A stretch of 64,000 bases of DNA from an uncultured Acetatifactor sp. (GCA_910584865.1 CAJUCE010000012.1:70680-134679), one strand, 5' to 3'. Shown: positions 14,848 through 24,573, numbered from the stretch's first letter. Made by a program: numbers and translations. Notes: generated by a model from the letters alone, not told the origin.

Positions 14848-16515
14848 ATGAGAAGTGATTCGGTAAAAACGGGTACTGCCCAGGCGCCCCACAGAAGCCT
14901 GTTTAATGCCCTTGGGTACACGGAGGAGGAGCGGCAGCGCCCTTTGATCGGTATTGTATGTTCCTATAATGAAATTGTTCCCGGCCATATGAACCTTGAC
15001 AAGATTGCGGAGGCTGTGAAGATGGGCGTGGCCATGGCAGGCGGCACCCCCATCATGTTCCCGGCCATTGCGGTGTGCGACGGCATTGCCATGGGGCATT
15101 TGGGTATGAAATATTCTCTGGTGACCAGAGACTTGATTGCCGACAGCACGGAATGTATGGCCCTGGCTCATGGTTTCGACGGCCTGGTGTGTATCCCCAA
15201 CTGTGACAAGAATGTCCCCGGACTGCTGATGGCGGCGGCCCGTGTGAATATTCCTACGATTTTCGTCTCCGGCGGTCCTATGATGGCAGGACGCATTCAC
15301 GGACAGAAGAAGAGTCTGTCCTCCATGTTTGAGGCGGTAGGCAGCGTGGCTGCCGGAACGATGACTATGGAGGAGTTGTGTGAGTATGAGGAGAAGGTCT
15401 GTCCTACCTGCGGTTCCTGTTCCGGCATGTATACCGCCAATTCCATGAACTGCCTGACGGAAGCCATCGGTATGGGACTGCGCGGCAACGGCACGATCCC
15501 GGCAGTTTATTCCGAGCGTATCCGGCTGGCCAAGCATGCCGGCATGAAGATTATGGAGCTGGTGGAAAAGGACATTAAGCCCCGCGATATTATGACCGAA
15601 AAAGCGTTTCTGAATGCACTGACCGTGGATATGGCTCTGGGCTGCTCTACCAATTCCATGCTCCATCTGCCTGCTATTGCCAATGAGGCAGGGGTAGACC
15701 TGAACCTGGACATCGCCAATGAACTGTCTGCAAAGACTCCCAACTTGTGCCATCTGGCGCCGGCCGGACCTACCTATATGGAAGATTTGAACGAGGCGGG
15801 CGGTGTCTATGCGGTGATGAATGAACTGACGAAGAAAAATCTCCTGAATCTGGACTGTATGACTGTGAACGGCACCACCATCGGAGAAAATATCAAAAAT
15901 TGCAGAAACCTGAATCCGGAAGTCATCCGTCCCGTGGAGAATCCTTATTCCGAGACCGGCGGCATCGCCATCCTGAAGGGAAATCTGGCTCCCGACAGCG
16001 GCGTGGTGAAGCGCTCCGCTGTGGTGCCCGAGATGCTGGTGCACCAGGGACCAGCCAGAGTCTTTGACTGTGAGGAAGATGCCATCGATGCTATCAAGGG
16101 CGGCAAGATCGTAGCCGGCGATGTAGTAGTCATCCGCTACGAAGGTCCCAAGGGCGGCCCCGGCATGCGGGAGATGCTCAATCCTACTTCCGCCATTGCC
16201 GGAATGGGTCTTGGTTCTTCCGTGGCTCTGATCACGGACGGACGTTTCTCCGGCGCTTCCCGAGGTGCTTCCATCGGACATGTATCCCCGGAAGCGGCAG
16301 TGGGCGGTCCCATCGCTTTGGTGGAGGAAGGCGACATCATCAGCATTAACATTCCGGAAAATAAACTGGATGTCCTGGTGTCCGATGAGGTTCTGGCCGA
16401 AAGACGCGCAAAATGGCAGCCCAGAGAGCCCAAAGTGACTACCGGTTATCTCACCAGATATCGTGAACTGGTCACCAGCGGCAACCGCGGAGCCGTCCTG
16501 GAGATTCGAAAGTAA
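14848..16515 (+). CDS. ilvD: dihydroxy-acid dehydratase
   Basis: IlvD removes water from 2,3-dihydroxy-isovalerate and -methylvalerate in valine and isoleucine synthesis, using an Fe-S cluster. The 555-residue product starts MRSDSVKTGTAQAPHRSLF and has the cluster Cys motifs in CIPNCDKNVPGLLMAA and CPTCGSCSGMYTANSMNC. GRFSGASRGASIGHVSPEAA lies near the C-terminus. Length is full for the family. AAAGGTGAG precedes the ATG. It lies 51 bp after leuB and probably shares its transcript. Confidence 0.97.
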   Translation: MRSDSVKTGTAQAPHRSLFNALGYTEEERQRPLIGIVCSYNEIVPGHMNLDKIAEAVKMGVAMAGGTPIMFPAIAVCDGIAMGHLGMKYSLVTRDLIADSTECMALAHGFDGLVCIPNCDKNVPGLLMAAARVNIPTIFVSGGPMMAGRIHGQKKSLSSMFEAVGSVAAGTMTMEELCEYEEKVCPTCGSCSGMYTANSMNCLTEAIGMGLRGNGTIPAVYSERIRLAKHAGMKIMELVEKDIKPRDIMTEKAFLNALTVDMALGCSTNSMLHLPAIANEAGVDLNLDIANELSAKTPNLCHLAPAGPTYMEDLNEAGGVYAVMNELTKKNLLNLDCMTVNGTTIGENIKNCRNLNPEVIRPVENPYSETGGIAILKGNLAPDSGVVKRSAVVPEMLVHQGPARVFDCEEDAIDAIKGGKIVAGDVVVIRYEGPKGGPGMREMLNPTSAIAGMGLGSSVALITDGRFSGASRGASIGHVSPEAAVGGPIALVEEGDIISINIPENKLDVLVSDEVLAERRAKWQPREPKVTTGYLTRYRELVTSGNRGAVLEIRK

Positions 16516-16528
16516 CTATATAAAAACA

Positions 16529-16619
16529 GCAACAGTCCAGTCCAGTGCCCATAGGACTTACGGACGCATGCAATTAGCGGGCGGAAGTTCTATGCTTATT
16601 CCTGGTACTGGACAGCTGC
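16529..16619 (+). promoter_or_regulatory. leader hairpin before ilvB
   Basis: GCAACAGTCCAGT (16529-16541) can pair with ACTGGACAGCTGC (16607-16619). It is flanked by AACTATA before and GGAACTATAAATAGGAG after. The layout resembles the leader before serA at 21122-21198, suggesting a shared RNA control element. Confidence 0.45.
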
Positions 16620-16645
16620 GGAACTATAAATAGGAGAATAAAAAT

Positions 16646-18331
16646 ATGCAATTAACCGGAGCAGAGATTGTAGTCCAGTGCCTGCGGGAGCAGAAAGTAG
16701 ATACCGTATTCGGCTATCCCGGCGGCACTATCCTGAATATATATGACGCCCTATATAACCACAGCGACGAGATCAGGCATATCCTGACTTCCCACGAACA
16801 GGGAGCTGCCCATGCGGCGGACGGGTATGCAAGGGCCACCGGCAAAGTAGGCGTATGCATGGCCACCAGCGGCCCCGGTGCTACGAATCTGGTGACAGGC
16901 ATTGCCACAGCCTTTATGGATTCCATCCCTGTGGTGGCTATCACTGCCAATGTGACGCTGCCCATGCTGGGGAAGGACAGCTTTCAGGAAGTGGATATCG
17001 CAGGCGTGACCATGCCCATTACCAAGCATGGCTATATTGTGAAAAATGTGGAAGAATTGGCCGAAACTCTGCGGCGCGCTTTTACCATTGCGAAAAGCGG
17101 CAGACCCGGGCCTGTCCTGGTGGATATTACAAAAGATGTAACCGCAGCAGTCTGTGAATATACCGCTGCTGCCCCAGAGGTCCCAAAACCTGTTTATCGC
17201 TGCACGGAGGAGGAATTGCAGGAAGCTGCAGAGCAGATTATGAAGGCAAAGCGTCCCTTTATTTATCTGGGCGGCGGCGCCATAGCCTCGGATGCCTGTG
17301 AGGAAGTGGCGGAGTTTGCCGATCTGATCGATGCGCCTGTGTGTGATACCCTGATGGGGAAGGGCGGCTTTGACGGCAGAAGCGGACGCTATACCGGCAT
17401 GATCGGTATGCACGGAACCAAGACCTCCAATCTGGGAGTGAGCCGTTGTGATTTACTCATTGCCCTGGGGGCCAGATTCTCGGACCGTGTCATCGGTAAT
17501 CCTAAAAAGTTTGCGGAAAATGCTAAAATTATTCATATCGATGTGGATGCGGCAGAGATCAATAAAAATATTCGGGCAGACGTGAGCCTTGTTGGTGACT
17601 TGAAACTGGTGCTGCAGTCATTGAATCAGCGTCTATGCAAACAGTCCCATGAAGAGTGGATGCAGGAGATTGCGGATCTGAAAGCAGTATATCCGTTAAA
17701 ATACGATCATTCCCGTTTGTCCTGCCCCTATGTGATAGAAACCGTAGATAAGGTAACCGGCGGAGAGGCTTTGATTACTACCGATGTAGGGCAGCACCAG
17801 ATGTGGGCGGCGCAGTATTATTGTTATACAAAGCCACGCACTTTTTTGTCGTCCGGAGGTCTGGGAACCATGGGCTTCGGTTTGGGGGCCTGCATCGGCG
17901 CACAGCTGGGGCAGCCGGACAAATTGTGCGTCAATATAGCCGGAGACGGGTGTTTCCGCATGAACATGAACGAATTGGCTACGGCCAGCCGTTATCATAT
18001 TCCCATTATTCAGATCGTTATTAATAATCATGTGCTGGGCATGGTGCGGCAGTGGCAGACGCTGTTCTATGGAAAGCGCTATTCCCAGACTGTGCTCAAT
18101 GACAGTGTAGACTTTTGTAAAGTGGCGGAAGGTCTGGGCTGCGGGGCGTTCCGTGTGACCGGGAAAGAGGAGCTGGAGCCTGCTTTGAGGGAGGCAATTG
18201 CCCAGAAGAGACCTGTTTTGATTGAGTGCGTGATTCCCGAAGATGATAAGGTATTCCCCATGGTACCGGCGGGAGCACCCATTGAGGAGGTTTTCGACGG
18301 AGACGATCTTGCGAAGAATGATGGGCAGTAA
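16646..18331 (+). CDS. ilvB: acetolactate synthase, large (catalytic) subunit
   Basis: IlvB joins two pyruvates, or pyruvate and 2-oxobutyrate, at the first common step of branched-chain amino-acid synthesis, using ThDP. The 561-residue product shows the catalytic-Glu segment TSHEQGAAHAADGYAR near residue 50, GPGATNLVTGIATAFMDS, and the ThDP/Mg motif GDGCFRMNMNEL...INN. An FAD-family middle domain is present. The regulatory subunit gene ilvN is not next to it and does not appear in this window. The gene has its own structured leader. Confidence 0.95.
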   Translation: MQLTGAEIVVQCLREQKVDTVFGYPGGTILNIYDALYNHSDEIRHILTSHEQGAAHAADGYARATGKVGVCMATSGPGATNLVTGIATAFMDSIPVVAITANVTLPMLGKDSFQEVDIAGVTMPITKHGYIVKNVEELAETLRRAFTIAKSGRPGPVLVDITKDVTAAVCEYTAAAPEVPKPVYRCTEEELQEAAEQIMKAKRPFIYLGGGAIASDACEEVAEFADLIDAPVCDTLMGKGGFDGRSGRYTGMIGMHGTKTSNLGVSRCDLLIALGARFSDRVIGNPKKFAENAKIIHIDVDAAEINKNIRADVSLVGDLKLVLQSLNQRLCKQSHEEWMQEIADLKAVYPLKYDHSRLSCPYVIETVDKVTGGEALITTDVGQHQMWAAQYYCYTKPRTFLSSGGLGTMGFGLGACIGAQLGQPDKLCVNIAGDGCFRMNMNELATASRYHIPIIQIVINNHVLGMVRQWQTLFYGKRYSQTVLNDSVDFCKVAEGLGCGAFRVTGKEELEPALREAIAQKRPVLIECVIPEDDKVFPMVPAGAPIEEVFDGDDLAKNDGQ

Positions 18332-18391
18332 GAGATAAGAAAGGCATTCTAATTGGAAGAATAACATTCCAATAGAAGAAGGACATTCCAG

Positions 18392-19810
18392 ATGAAGAGC
18401 TTGATTCGTTTCCTGGTAATATTTGTGTCAGGCGGTCTGATTCTTGGGGGGGTTTTGTTTTTCGCGCTAGCCATGTATTACCGCAATAATTTTCCGGTCA
18501 ATACCTGGATTAACGGAGTGTATTGTACAGGCAAGACAGTGGAGCAGGTGAATGAGGAGCTGGTAAGTGCCCAGGAGGTTTCCGCGGTGTATGTCGTGGA
18601 CGGGCAGGGAACTTCCTGGGAGATTGATATGGATATGGCAGGCATCAGACCGGATTTTACTGCTGACCTGAAAACATATTTAAAAAAGAATGCTTCCTTT
18701 TATTGGCTGAAAAATCTGAATCAGCCGGTGAACAGTGAATTGGCGGGGATACATTACGCGGTGGACGAGGAAAAACTGCGAAAGTGTTTTGAGGCGCTGC
18801 CTTTTGTGGCAGAAGAGCTGGAGCGGAAAGCCGGGGTATCGGTTCAGTGTTCTGAGAAAGGGTATTTTCTGCAGGATGATAATTCCATGCGTCTGGATTC
18901 TGAAAAAGCGCTTGACTGGATAAAGGCAAACCTTTTAGAGGGCCAGGTTACAATACAGCTGTCGGAAGGAGATTGCTACAGGAATGTGCCGGACAGCGAT
19001 TCTGACATGGCACAGCGCAAATTGTGGGAGCAGATTTGCGGATTCACGGACAGATGCGGCCGGATTGCATATGATATGGGAGCGGAGACAATTGCATTAA
19101 CCCCTGATATTGCCATGGATTTTCTGAAAAAGGAACCTGGAACGGGCATGCCGGCCCTGGATGAAGGCGGAGGGTTTATTGTCAGTGAGGCAGCGGTACG
19201 GGAGTGGGTTGACAATTTGGCTTCTCAGTATGACACATGGGGGACGGAACGGGAGTTTGAGGCCACCAGAGGTGAGACCGTTACGGTGAAGTATGTTACA
19301 TACGGCACCCAGCTGGATACGGAGGCGGAGTATACTTATCTCCTGGGAGCGCTTGGCGGCGGGCAGGAGGCCATGGAAAACACGCCTCATGTTCCGGCTT
19401 ACATTCATGAGGGTTACGTCAGGGGATTGGACGATATCGGTGATACCTATATCGAAATCGATATGACAGATCAGAGGATGTATTATTATGTGGAAGGGGA
19501 ACTGACTTTGGAGACTGATGTGGTCACCGGGAATACGGGCAGACGAATGGGAACGCCCCAGGGGATTAACTTCGTCTATGCCAAACAGCGCAACAGGACA
19601 CTGAGGGGAGCGGATTATGCGTCTTTTGTGAAATATTGGATGCCTGTGAAGGGAAACGTGGGGATCCATGACGCCAGCTGGCGGGGCAAGTTCGGTGGCC
19701 AGATATATAAGACCAATGGCTCCCATGGCTGTATCAATACGCCCTCGGATGTGATGTCAGAGCTTTATGAGCTGGCAGAAGTGGGGACACCAGTGATTAT
19801 GTTTTATTGA
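18392..19810 (+). CDS. L,D-transpeptidase with N-terminal peptidoglycan-binding-type domain
   Basis: This 472-residue envelope enzyme has one N-terminal membrane helix (about 5-28), then a long extracellular region of the kind found before YkuD domains in clostridia (PG_binding_4-like). The C-terminal YkuD domain reads YIEIDMTDQRMYYYVEG, TGNTGRRMGTPQG, and VGIHDASW with the catalytic SHGCINTP (Cys447). YkuD enzymes make 3-3 cross-links in peptidoglycan and resist most beta-lactams. It follows ilvB by about 60 bp and may be co-transcribed by read-through, though the roles are unrelated. Confidence 0.9.
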   Translation: MKSLIRFLVIFVSGGLILGGVLFFALAMYYRNNFPVNTWINGVYCTGKTVEQVNEELVSAQEVSAVYVVDGQGTSWEIDMDMAGIRPDFTADLKTYLKKNASFYWLKNLNQPVNSELAGIHYAVDEEKLRKCFEALPFVAEELERKAGVSVQCSEKGYFLQDDNSMRLDSEKALDWIKANLLEGQVTIQLSEGDCYRNVPDSDSDMAQRKLWEQICGFTDRCGRIAYDMGAETIALTPDIAMDFLKKEPGTGMPALDEGGGFIVSEAAVREWVDNLASQYDTWGTEREFEATRGETVTVKYVTYGTQLDTEAEYTYLLGALGGGQEAMENTPHVPAYIHEGYVRGLDDIGDTYIEIDMTDQRMYYYVEGELTLETDVVTGNTGRRMGTPQGINFVYAKQRNRTLRGADYASFVKYWMPVKGNVGIHDASWRGKFGGQIYKTNGSHGCINTPSDVMSELYELAEVGTPVIMFY

Positions 19811-19873
19811 AAAGCCTGTCTGGTTGCTGGTTGAGTGCGGTTTTACAGGTTTTGCGAGATTTTAATGATTTAC

Positions 19874-19902
19874 TTGACTAAAGTGCCGAAAAGGGGTATG
19901 CT
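19874..19902 (+). promoter_or_regulatory. promoter for serC
   Basis: TTGACT (19874-19879), 17 bp, TATGCT (19897-19902), about 105 bp upstream of the serC start. Confidence 0.6.
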
Positions 19903-20006
19903 GTTGTCTATGCCGTATACGAAATCCTTTGAAGGCAGATTTCAGTTGCTCAGGCTTGTTCAGGTTAGGAAACATAGAAACAGAATGATTTGAGGAGGAG
20001 ATTAAA

Positions 20007-21089
20007 ATGTCCAGAGTGTATAATTTTTCTGCAGGGCCTGCCGTCCTGCCGGAGGAGGTTTTACAGGAAGCAGCAGACGAGATGCTTGACTACAGAGGAA
20101 CAGGCATGTCGGTCATGGAGATGAGCCACCGCTCCAAGGCGTATGATACCATTATCAAAGAAGCGGAGGCTGACCTGCGTGACCTGATGAAGATTCCTGA
20201 CAATTATAAGGTGCTGTTCCTGCAGGGCGGCGCCAGCCAGCAGTTTGCCATGATTCCCATGAACCTGATGAAAAACGGGGTTGCAGACTATATTGTGACA
20301 GGCCAGTGGGCCAAGAAGGCGTACCAGGAGGCTTCCATCTACGGGAAGGCCAATAAGGTTGCGTCCTCCGAGGACGAGACATTTTCCTATATTCCGGACT
20401 GCTCAGACCTTCCTGTCAGCGAGGATGCGGATTATGTCTATATCTGCGAGAACAATACCATCTACGGCACCAAATTTAAGTCGCTGCCCAATACAAAGGG
20501 CAAGACCCTGGTGGCGGATGTGTCCAGCTGCTTCCTGTCCGAGCCTGTGGACGTAAGCAAATACGGCGTAATCTACGGCGGCGTCCAGAAGAATATCGGA
20601 CCTGCAGGGGTGGTGATCGTTATCATTCGGGAAGACCTGATCACCGAGGATGTGTTCCCCGGCACTCCCACCATGCTGCGCTACAAGACTCATGCGGACA
20701 ACGGCTCCCTTTACAATACGCCGCCTGCCTACGGCATCTATATCTGCGGCAAAGTATTCAAGTGGCTGAAGAAAAGGGGCGGCCTGGAAGCCATGAAGGA
20801 ATACAATGAGAAGAAGGCCAAAATCCTCTATGATTTCCTGGATGAGAGTAAGCTGTTTCGCGGCACCGTGCGGAAGGAAGACCGTTCCCTGATGAACGTG
20901 CCTTTCGTTACCGGGGATGCGGATTTGGACACGAAGTTCGTGAAGGAGGCAAAAGAGGCCGGATTCGAGAACCTGAAGGGCCATCGCTCCGTGGGAGGCA
21001 TGCGCGCCAGCATCTACAATGCTATGCCGATAGAGGGCGTCGAGAAGCTGGTGGGGTTCATGCGGAAATTCGAGGCGGAGAACGCTTGA
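20007..21089 (+). CDS. serC: phosphoserine aminotransferase
   Basis: SerC makes 3-phosphoserine from 3-phosphohydroxypyruvate and glutamate, using PLP. The 360-residue sequence begins RVYNFSAGPAVLPEEVLQEA and has MSHRSKAYD, FLQGGASQQFAMIPMNL and the PLP-lysine context GGVQKNIGPAG. The C-terminal HRSVGGMRASIYNAMP binds substrate phosphate. GAGGAGG precedes the ATG. It is paired with serA, about 110 bp downstream, giving two of the three serine steps; serB is not visible here. Confidence 0.97.
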   Translation: MSRVYNFSAGPAVLPEEVLQEAADEMLDYRGTGMSVMEMSHRSKAYDTIIKEAEADLRDLMKIPDNYKVLFLQGGASQQFAMIPMNLMKNGVADYIVTGQWAKKAYQEASIYGKANKVASSEDETFSYIPDCSDLPVSEDADYVYICENNTIYGTKFKSLPNTKGKTLVADVSSCFLSEPVDVSKYGVIYGGVQKNIGPAGVVIVIIREDLITEDVFPGTPTMLRYKTHADNGSLYNTPPAYGIYICGKVFKWLKKRGGLEAMKEYNEKKAKILYDFLDESKLFRGTVRKEDRSLMNVPFVTGDADLDTKFVKEAKEAGFENLKGHRSVGGMRASIYNAMPIEGVEKLVGFMRKFEAENA

Positions 21090-21121
21090 GCCGGGGATGA
21101 AGGAAAAGTTTTGACAGGAGA

Positions 21122-21198
21122 AACTATAAAAAAGAAGCAGCAAATTCTCCGTGGTCCGGTACTGGGAGGGAATTTGCGGAACTGGAATAGGAGAAATT
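21122..21198 (+). promoter_or_regulatory. leader hairpin before serA
   Basis: GCAAATTC (21140-21147) pairs exactly with GAATTTGC (21170-21177). AACTATA begins at 21122, and GGAACTGGAATAGGAG follows the stem. CGGTACTGG in the loop also has a counterpart (TGGTACTGG) in the ilvB leader. Confidence 0.45.
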
Positions 21199-22365
21199 AT
21201 GTATAAAATTAATTGTCTGAACCCTATCGCACAGGTAGGATTGGATCAATTCAGCAGTCAGTATGAGATAACGGGGGATGTGAAGGAGGCGGAAGGTATC
21301 CTGGTGAGAAGCGCCTCCATGTATGAGATGGAGCTTCCGGATAAGCTTCTGGCAGTGGCCAGGGCCGGAGCGGGAGTGAACAATATTCCCCTGGATAAGT
21401 GTGCGGAGCAGGGCATCGTAGTATTCAATACCCCCGGCGCCAATGCCAACGGCGTGAAGGAGCTGGTGATCGCCGGAATGCTTCTGGCCGCCAGGGACGT
21501 GGTAGGCGGCATCGAATGGGTGAAGGCTTCCGGTGAAAATGCGGATATTGCCAAAGCCGCGGAGAAGGAGAAGAAAAAATTCGCCGGCAGGGAGATCATG
21601 GGGAAGAAACTGGGTGTCATCGGTCTGGGCGCCATCGGCGTGAAGGTGGCCAATGCGGCAGTGGCACTGGATATGGAGGTCTTCGGCTATGACCCGTATC
21701 TGTCCGTCAATGCAGCCTGGAGCTTAAGCCGTGCCGTGCACCATGTGACCAATGTGGATGACATCTATGAGCAGTGCGATTATATTACCATTCACGTGCC
21801 GCTGATGGATGCCACTAAGGGTATGATAGACAGCGCTGCCATTGAAAAGATGAAGGACGGGGCTGTCATCCTGAATTTTGCCAGGGATCTTCTGGCTGAC
21901 GAGATGGCTGTATTGGCAGGTCTGGAGAGCGGAAAAATTGCCCGTTATGTGTCTGATTTTCCCAATCCAACCACTGCCGGCCAGAAAGGTTGTATCGTGA
22001 TTCCACACCTGGGCGCAAGCACGGAGGAGTCGGAGGACAACTGTGCAGTGATGGCTGTGCAGGAGCTGACGGACTATCTGGAGAATGGAACTATACGGAA
22101 CAGCGTTAACTATCCTGCCTGCGACATGGGTGTATGCACCACGGTAGGCCGGGTGGCGATTTTTCACAAGAATATTGCAAATATGATCACGAAGTTTACT
22201 GCGGAGTTCGGTGAGAAGGGGATTAACATCAGCAACATGATGAACAAATCCCGCGGAGAAGTGGCATACACCATGCTGGATGTGGATGGGACGCCTACCA
22301 AAGAGATGGTGCAGGCCCTGGAGGAAATTCCGGGAGTGTTCCGGGTGAGGATTGTCAAAGGATAA
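21199..22365 (+). CDS. serA: D-3-phosphoglycerate dehydrogenase with C-terminal ACT domain
   Basis: SerA oxidises 3-phosphoglycerate at the start of serine synthesis. The 388-residue product has the D-isomer hydroxyacid dehydrogenase fold: the Rossmann motif GVIGLGAIGVKVANAA, the catalytic Arg region LNFARDLLADE and the His in VIPHLGASTEESEDNCA. A C-terminal ACT-like domain (EKGINISNMMNKSRGEVAYTM) suggests serine feedback. ATG 21199 follows AATAGGAGAAAT; the in-frame start at 21151 would run through the leader hairpin and is rejected. It sits behind serC. Confidence 0.95.
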   Translation: MYKINCLNPIAQVGLDQFSSQYEITGDVKEAEGILVRSASMYEMELPDKLLAVARAGAGVNNIPLDKCAEQGIVVFNTPGANANGVKELVIAGMLLAARDVVGGIEWVKASGENADIAKAAEKEKKKFAGREIMGKKLGVIGLGAIGVKVANAAVALDMEVFGYDPYLSVNAAWSLSRAVHHVTNVDDIYEQCDYITIHVPLMDATKGMIDSAAIEKMKDGAVILNFARDLLADEMAVLAGLESGKIARYVSDFPNPTTAGQKGCIVIPHLGASTEESEDNCAVMAVQELTDYLENGTIRNSVNYPACDMGVCTTVGRVAIFHKNIANMITKFTAEFGEKGINISNMMNKSRGEVAYTMLDVDGTPTKEMVQALEEIPGVFRVRIVKG

Positions 22366-22411
22366 GAAGGGCTGCAGGCAACATCCGGTTTGAGTTTATG
22401 TAATATATTTG

Positions 22412-22455
22412 AATACAGTGCCGGTGTTTCCCCTATGGGTGCCGGCATTGTATTT
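22412..22455 (+). terminator. probable terminator after serA
   Basis: AATACAGTGCCGG pairs with CCGGCATTGTATT. The following sequence TATTTATAAA is only moderately T-rich. Confidence 0.55.
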
Positions 22456-22483
22456 ATAAAGCAGTGAAGTTATCTTATATATC

Positions 22484-22568
22484 ATAGGAAGCAAGTGCGG
22501 CTTCCTATAATCGAATGCGGCGCAAAGAACGCGCCTTTTATCAGAAGCGAAGGGACTGCTTCTGATAA
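22484..22568 (+). repeat. three consecutive perfect hairpins
   Basis: ATAGGAAGC/GCTTCCTAT (22484-22508), GGCGC/GCGCC (22519-22535) and TTATCAGAAGC/GCTTCTGATAA (22538-22568) lie one after another in the 330-bp gap between serA and the next gene. No coding sequence is seen in that gap. Confidence 0.75.
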
Positions 22569-22695
22569 GTTATATTATCTGTGAGAAATCATTCTGGCAA
22601 AGAATTCTGGTTTTGGAAAATCGGTTATGGAAAATCCAACTTATAAATCGTTGATTTTATGATTGACGTCACTTATAATAAAACAAGGAGGACGG

Positions 22696-23679
22696 ATGAT
22701 AGCAACAAATTTAGCGCAGTCAGTGGATGCAGCAAGTGATATAAATTCTGCATACGATACAAATGTAAAGTACCTGCTGGCAGATAAGCAGATATTGTCC
22801 CGGATATTAAAATATACAGTTGATGAATTCCGGAATATGGATTTTGAAGATATTATCGGCTGTATCGGCGACGATATTGAGATTGGAACAAGACCGGTGG
22901 ATGCCGGGCTCTCGAATCTTGGACGGGTAAAGGGGACGTTGACGGAAGATAATATTCCGGGGGAAGGGATGATATTTTATGATATCCGTTTTACTGCGTA
23001 CTACAGCAAAAATGAGATGAAAATTTTAATTAACATTGAGGCACAGCGGTCGTCGGATTCTGGTAAGTTGGGGTATCATCTGGAAAACAGGATAATCTTC
23101 TATCTTGCAAGGATGGTTTCGGCACAGAAACAGACAGAATTCTTCCACAGTGATTTTGATAATTTGAAGAAAGTACGAAGTATCTGGATCTGTATGGATC
23201 ATGGTGAGACGGAGGATTCTATTGAGGAAATCAATTTTGACAGAAAAACTGTCTTCGGGAATAAGAAGAATTCATATTCTGTAGATTTAATGAAAGGTAT
23301 CATTGTCAACATAAGGAACAGGAAAAACGAGAATTCAAATAATGTTTTGATTGCCATGTTGGAGGAACTGGTTTCCGAGAAGGACGCGGCGGAAAAGCAA
23401 CGTATATTGGCAGAGGAATATGGGATGATAATGACTACGGAATTAGAAGGGAGGATCCAGCTTATGTGTAATTGGTCACAAAGTATTGAAGCCAGAGCGC
23501 TTAAGACGGGGATGGAAAAAGGGATAGAAAAAGGGATAGAAAAAGGGATCGCAGAAGAGCGGGTCGCTGCCATTGGGCGAATGATTAGAGCGAATGCTAC
23601 CAAAGCGCAGATAATTTCTTATGGATATACAGAAGCGGAATATATGGAAGCAGAGAATGCTTTGTATGTAAATGTATAA
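22696..23679 (+). CDS. Rpn-family / PD-(D/E)XK nuclease-type protein
   Basis: The 327-residue product starts MIATNLAQSVDAASDINSAY. It contains MKILINIEAQRS (an E-x-Q at the usual catalytic site) and FYLARMVSAQ, then a C-terminal repeat GMEKGIEKGIEKGIAEER. Family relatives are called PD-(D/E)XK nuclease family transposases, though no transposase ends are visible here. AAGGAGG (22685-22691) supports ATG 22696. It is only distantly related to the gene at 11913. Lower-GC codons than the flanking biosynthetic genes may indicate transfer. Confidence 0.75.
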   Translation: MIATNLAQSVDAASDINSAYDTNVKYLLADKQILSRILKYTVDEFRNMDFEDIIGCIGDDIEIGTRPVDAGLSNLGRVKGTLTEDNIPGEGMIFYDIRFTAYYSKNEMKILINIEAQRSSDSGKLGYHLENRIIFYLARMVSAQKQTEFFHSDFDNLKKVRSIWICMDHGETEDSIEEINFDRKTVFGNKKNSYSVDLMKGIIVNIRNRKNENSNNVLIAMLEELVSEKDAAEKQRILAEEYGMIMTTELEGRIQLMCNWSQSIEARALKTGMEKGIEKGIEKGIAEERVAAIGRMIRANATKAQIISYGYTEAEYMEAENALYVNV

Positions 23680-23769
23680 AATTCGGGACAGAGTCTGTTG
23701 CATTAAAGTGAGATATACAGGATATGGCAATAGGGCCGGAGAAAAATTGTTGTGACAGGGAGGAATGTT

Positions 23770-24573
23770 ATGCAGGCGGAGTTTTCCAGGACGGAGATGC
23801 TTCTCGGCGGGGAAGCCATGGAGAAATTGAACAAATCCCGGGTAGCTGTTTTCGGCATCGGCGGTGTGGGGGGATATGTCTGCGAGGCACTGGCCAGAAG
23901 CGGAGTAGGCGCTTTTGACTTAATCGATAGCGACAGGGTGGACATTACCAACCTGAACCGCCAGATCATCGCCACCAGGAAGACAATCGGACAATACAAG
24001 GTGGATGTGATGCGGGAACGGATCCTGGAGATTAACCCGGAGGCCCGGATACGGGTTTGCCGGGTATTTTTCCTGCCGGAAAACGCGGACTCCTTTCCTT
24101 TTGGGGAATACGACTATGTGGTGGACGCGGTGGACACGGTGACGGCGAAACTGGAACTGATTCTGCGGGCACAGGAGAATGGGGTTTCTGTCATCAGCAG
24201 TATGGGTGCCGGGAATAAACTGGATGCCGCCGCTTTCCGGGTGGCGGACATCTATGAGACTAAAGTCTGCCCCCTGGCCAAGGTCATGCGGCGGGAACTG
24301 AAAAAGCGGGGCGTGGAACATCTGAAGGTGGTGTATTCGGAGGAAATGCCCCTTGTTCCAACTGAACCAGCTTGCGAAGCGGACAGGCTGGATGCCCTGG
24401 AAGAGGGCGGCAGGACGGACAATGTGACAGCGCGGCTGAGAGAAGCCGGCGCCGATATGCCGTCCCGTCGGATCCCCGGAAGCGTGGCTTATGTCCCTTC
24501 GGTGGTGGGGCTGATCCTGGCGGGGGAGGTTGTGAAGGATCTGGTTTTAGAGTATACCTGTCTGAGAAAATAG
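23770..24573 (+). CDS. tcdA: tRNA threonylcarbamoyladenosine dehydratase (ThiF/E1-like)
   Basis: TcdA cyclises the t6A37 base of ANN-decoding tRNAs to ct6A using ATP. The 267-residue protein starts MQAEFSRTEMLLGGEAMEKL. It has the nucleotide motif VAVFGIGGVGGYVCEALARSG, the DSDRVDITNLNRQ loop and VVDAVDTVTAKLEL. The C-terminus RIPGSVAYVPSVVGLILAG matches the clostridial family. GGGAGG at 23758-23763 supports ATG 23770. It is transcribed alone and is housekeeping. Confidence 0.9.
   Translation: MQAEFSRTEMLLGGEAMEKLNKSRVAVFGIGGVGGYVCEALARSGVGAFDLIDSDRVDITNLNRQIIATRKTIGQYKVDVMRERILEINPEARIRVCRVFFLPENADSFPFGEYDYVVDAVDTVTAKLELILRAQENGVSVISSMGAGNKLDAAAFRVADIYETKVCPLAKVMRRELKKRGVEHLKVVYSEEMPLVPTEPACEADRLDALEEGGRTDNVTARLREAGADMPSRRIPGSVAYVPSVVGLILAGEVVKDLVLEYTCLRK

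Noticed and set aside
14617..16281. Long open frame (554 codons) on the minus strand opposite leuB and ilvD
   Set aside because: It mirrors the codon structure of ilvD, has a His/Gln-rich unlikely composition, no ribosome site and no family motif. It is an antisense shadow.
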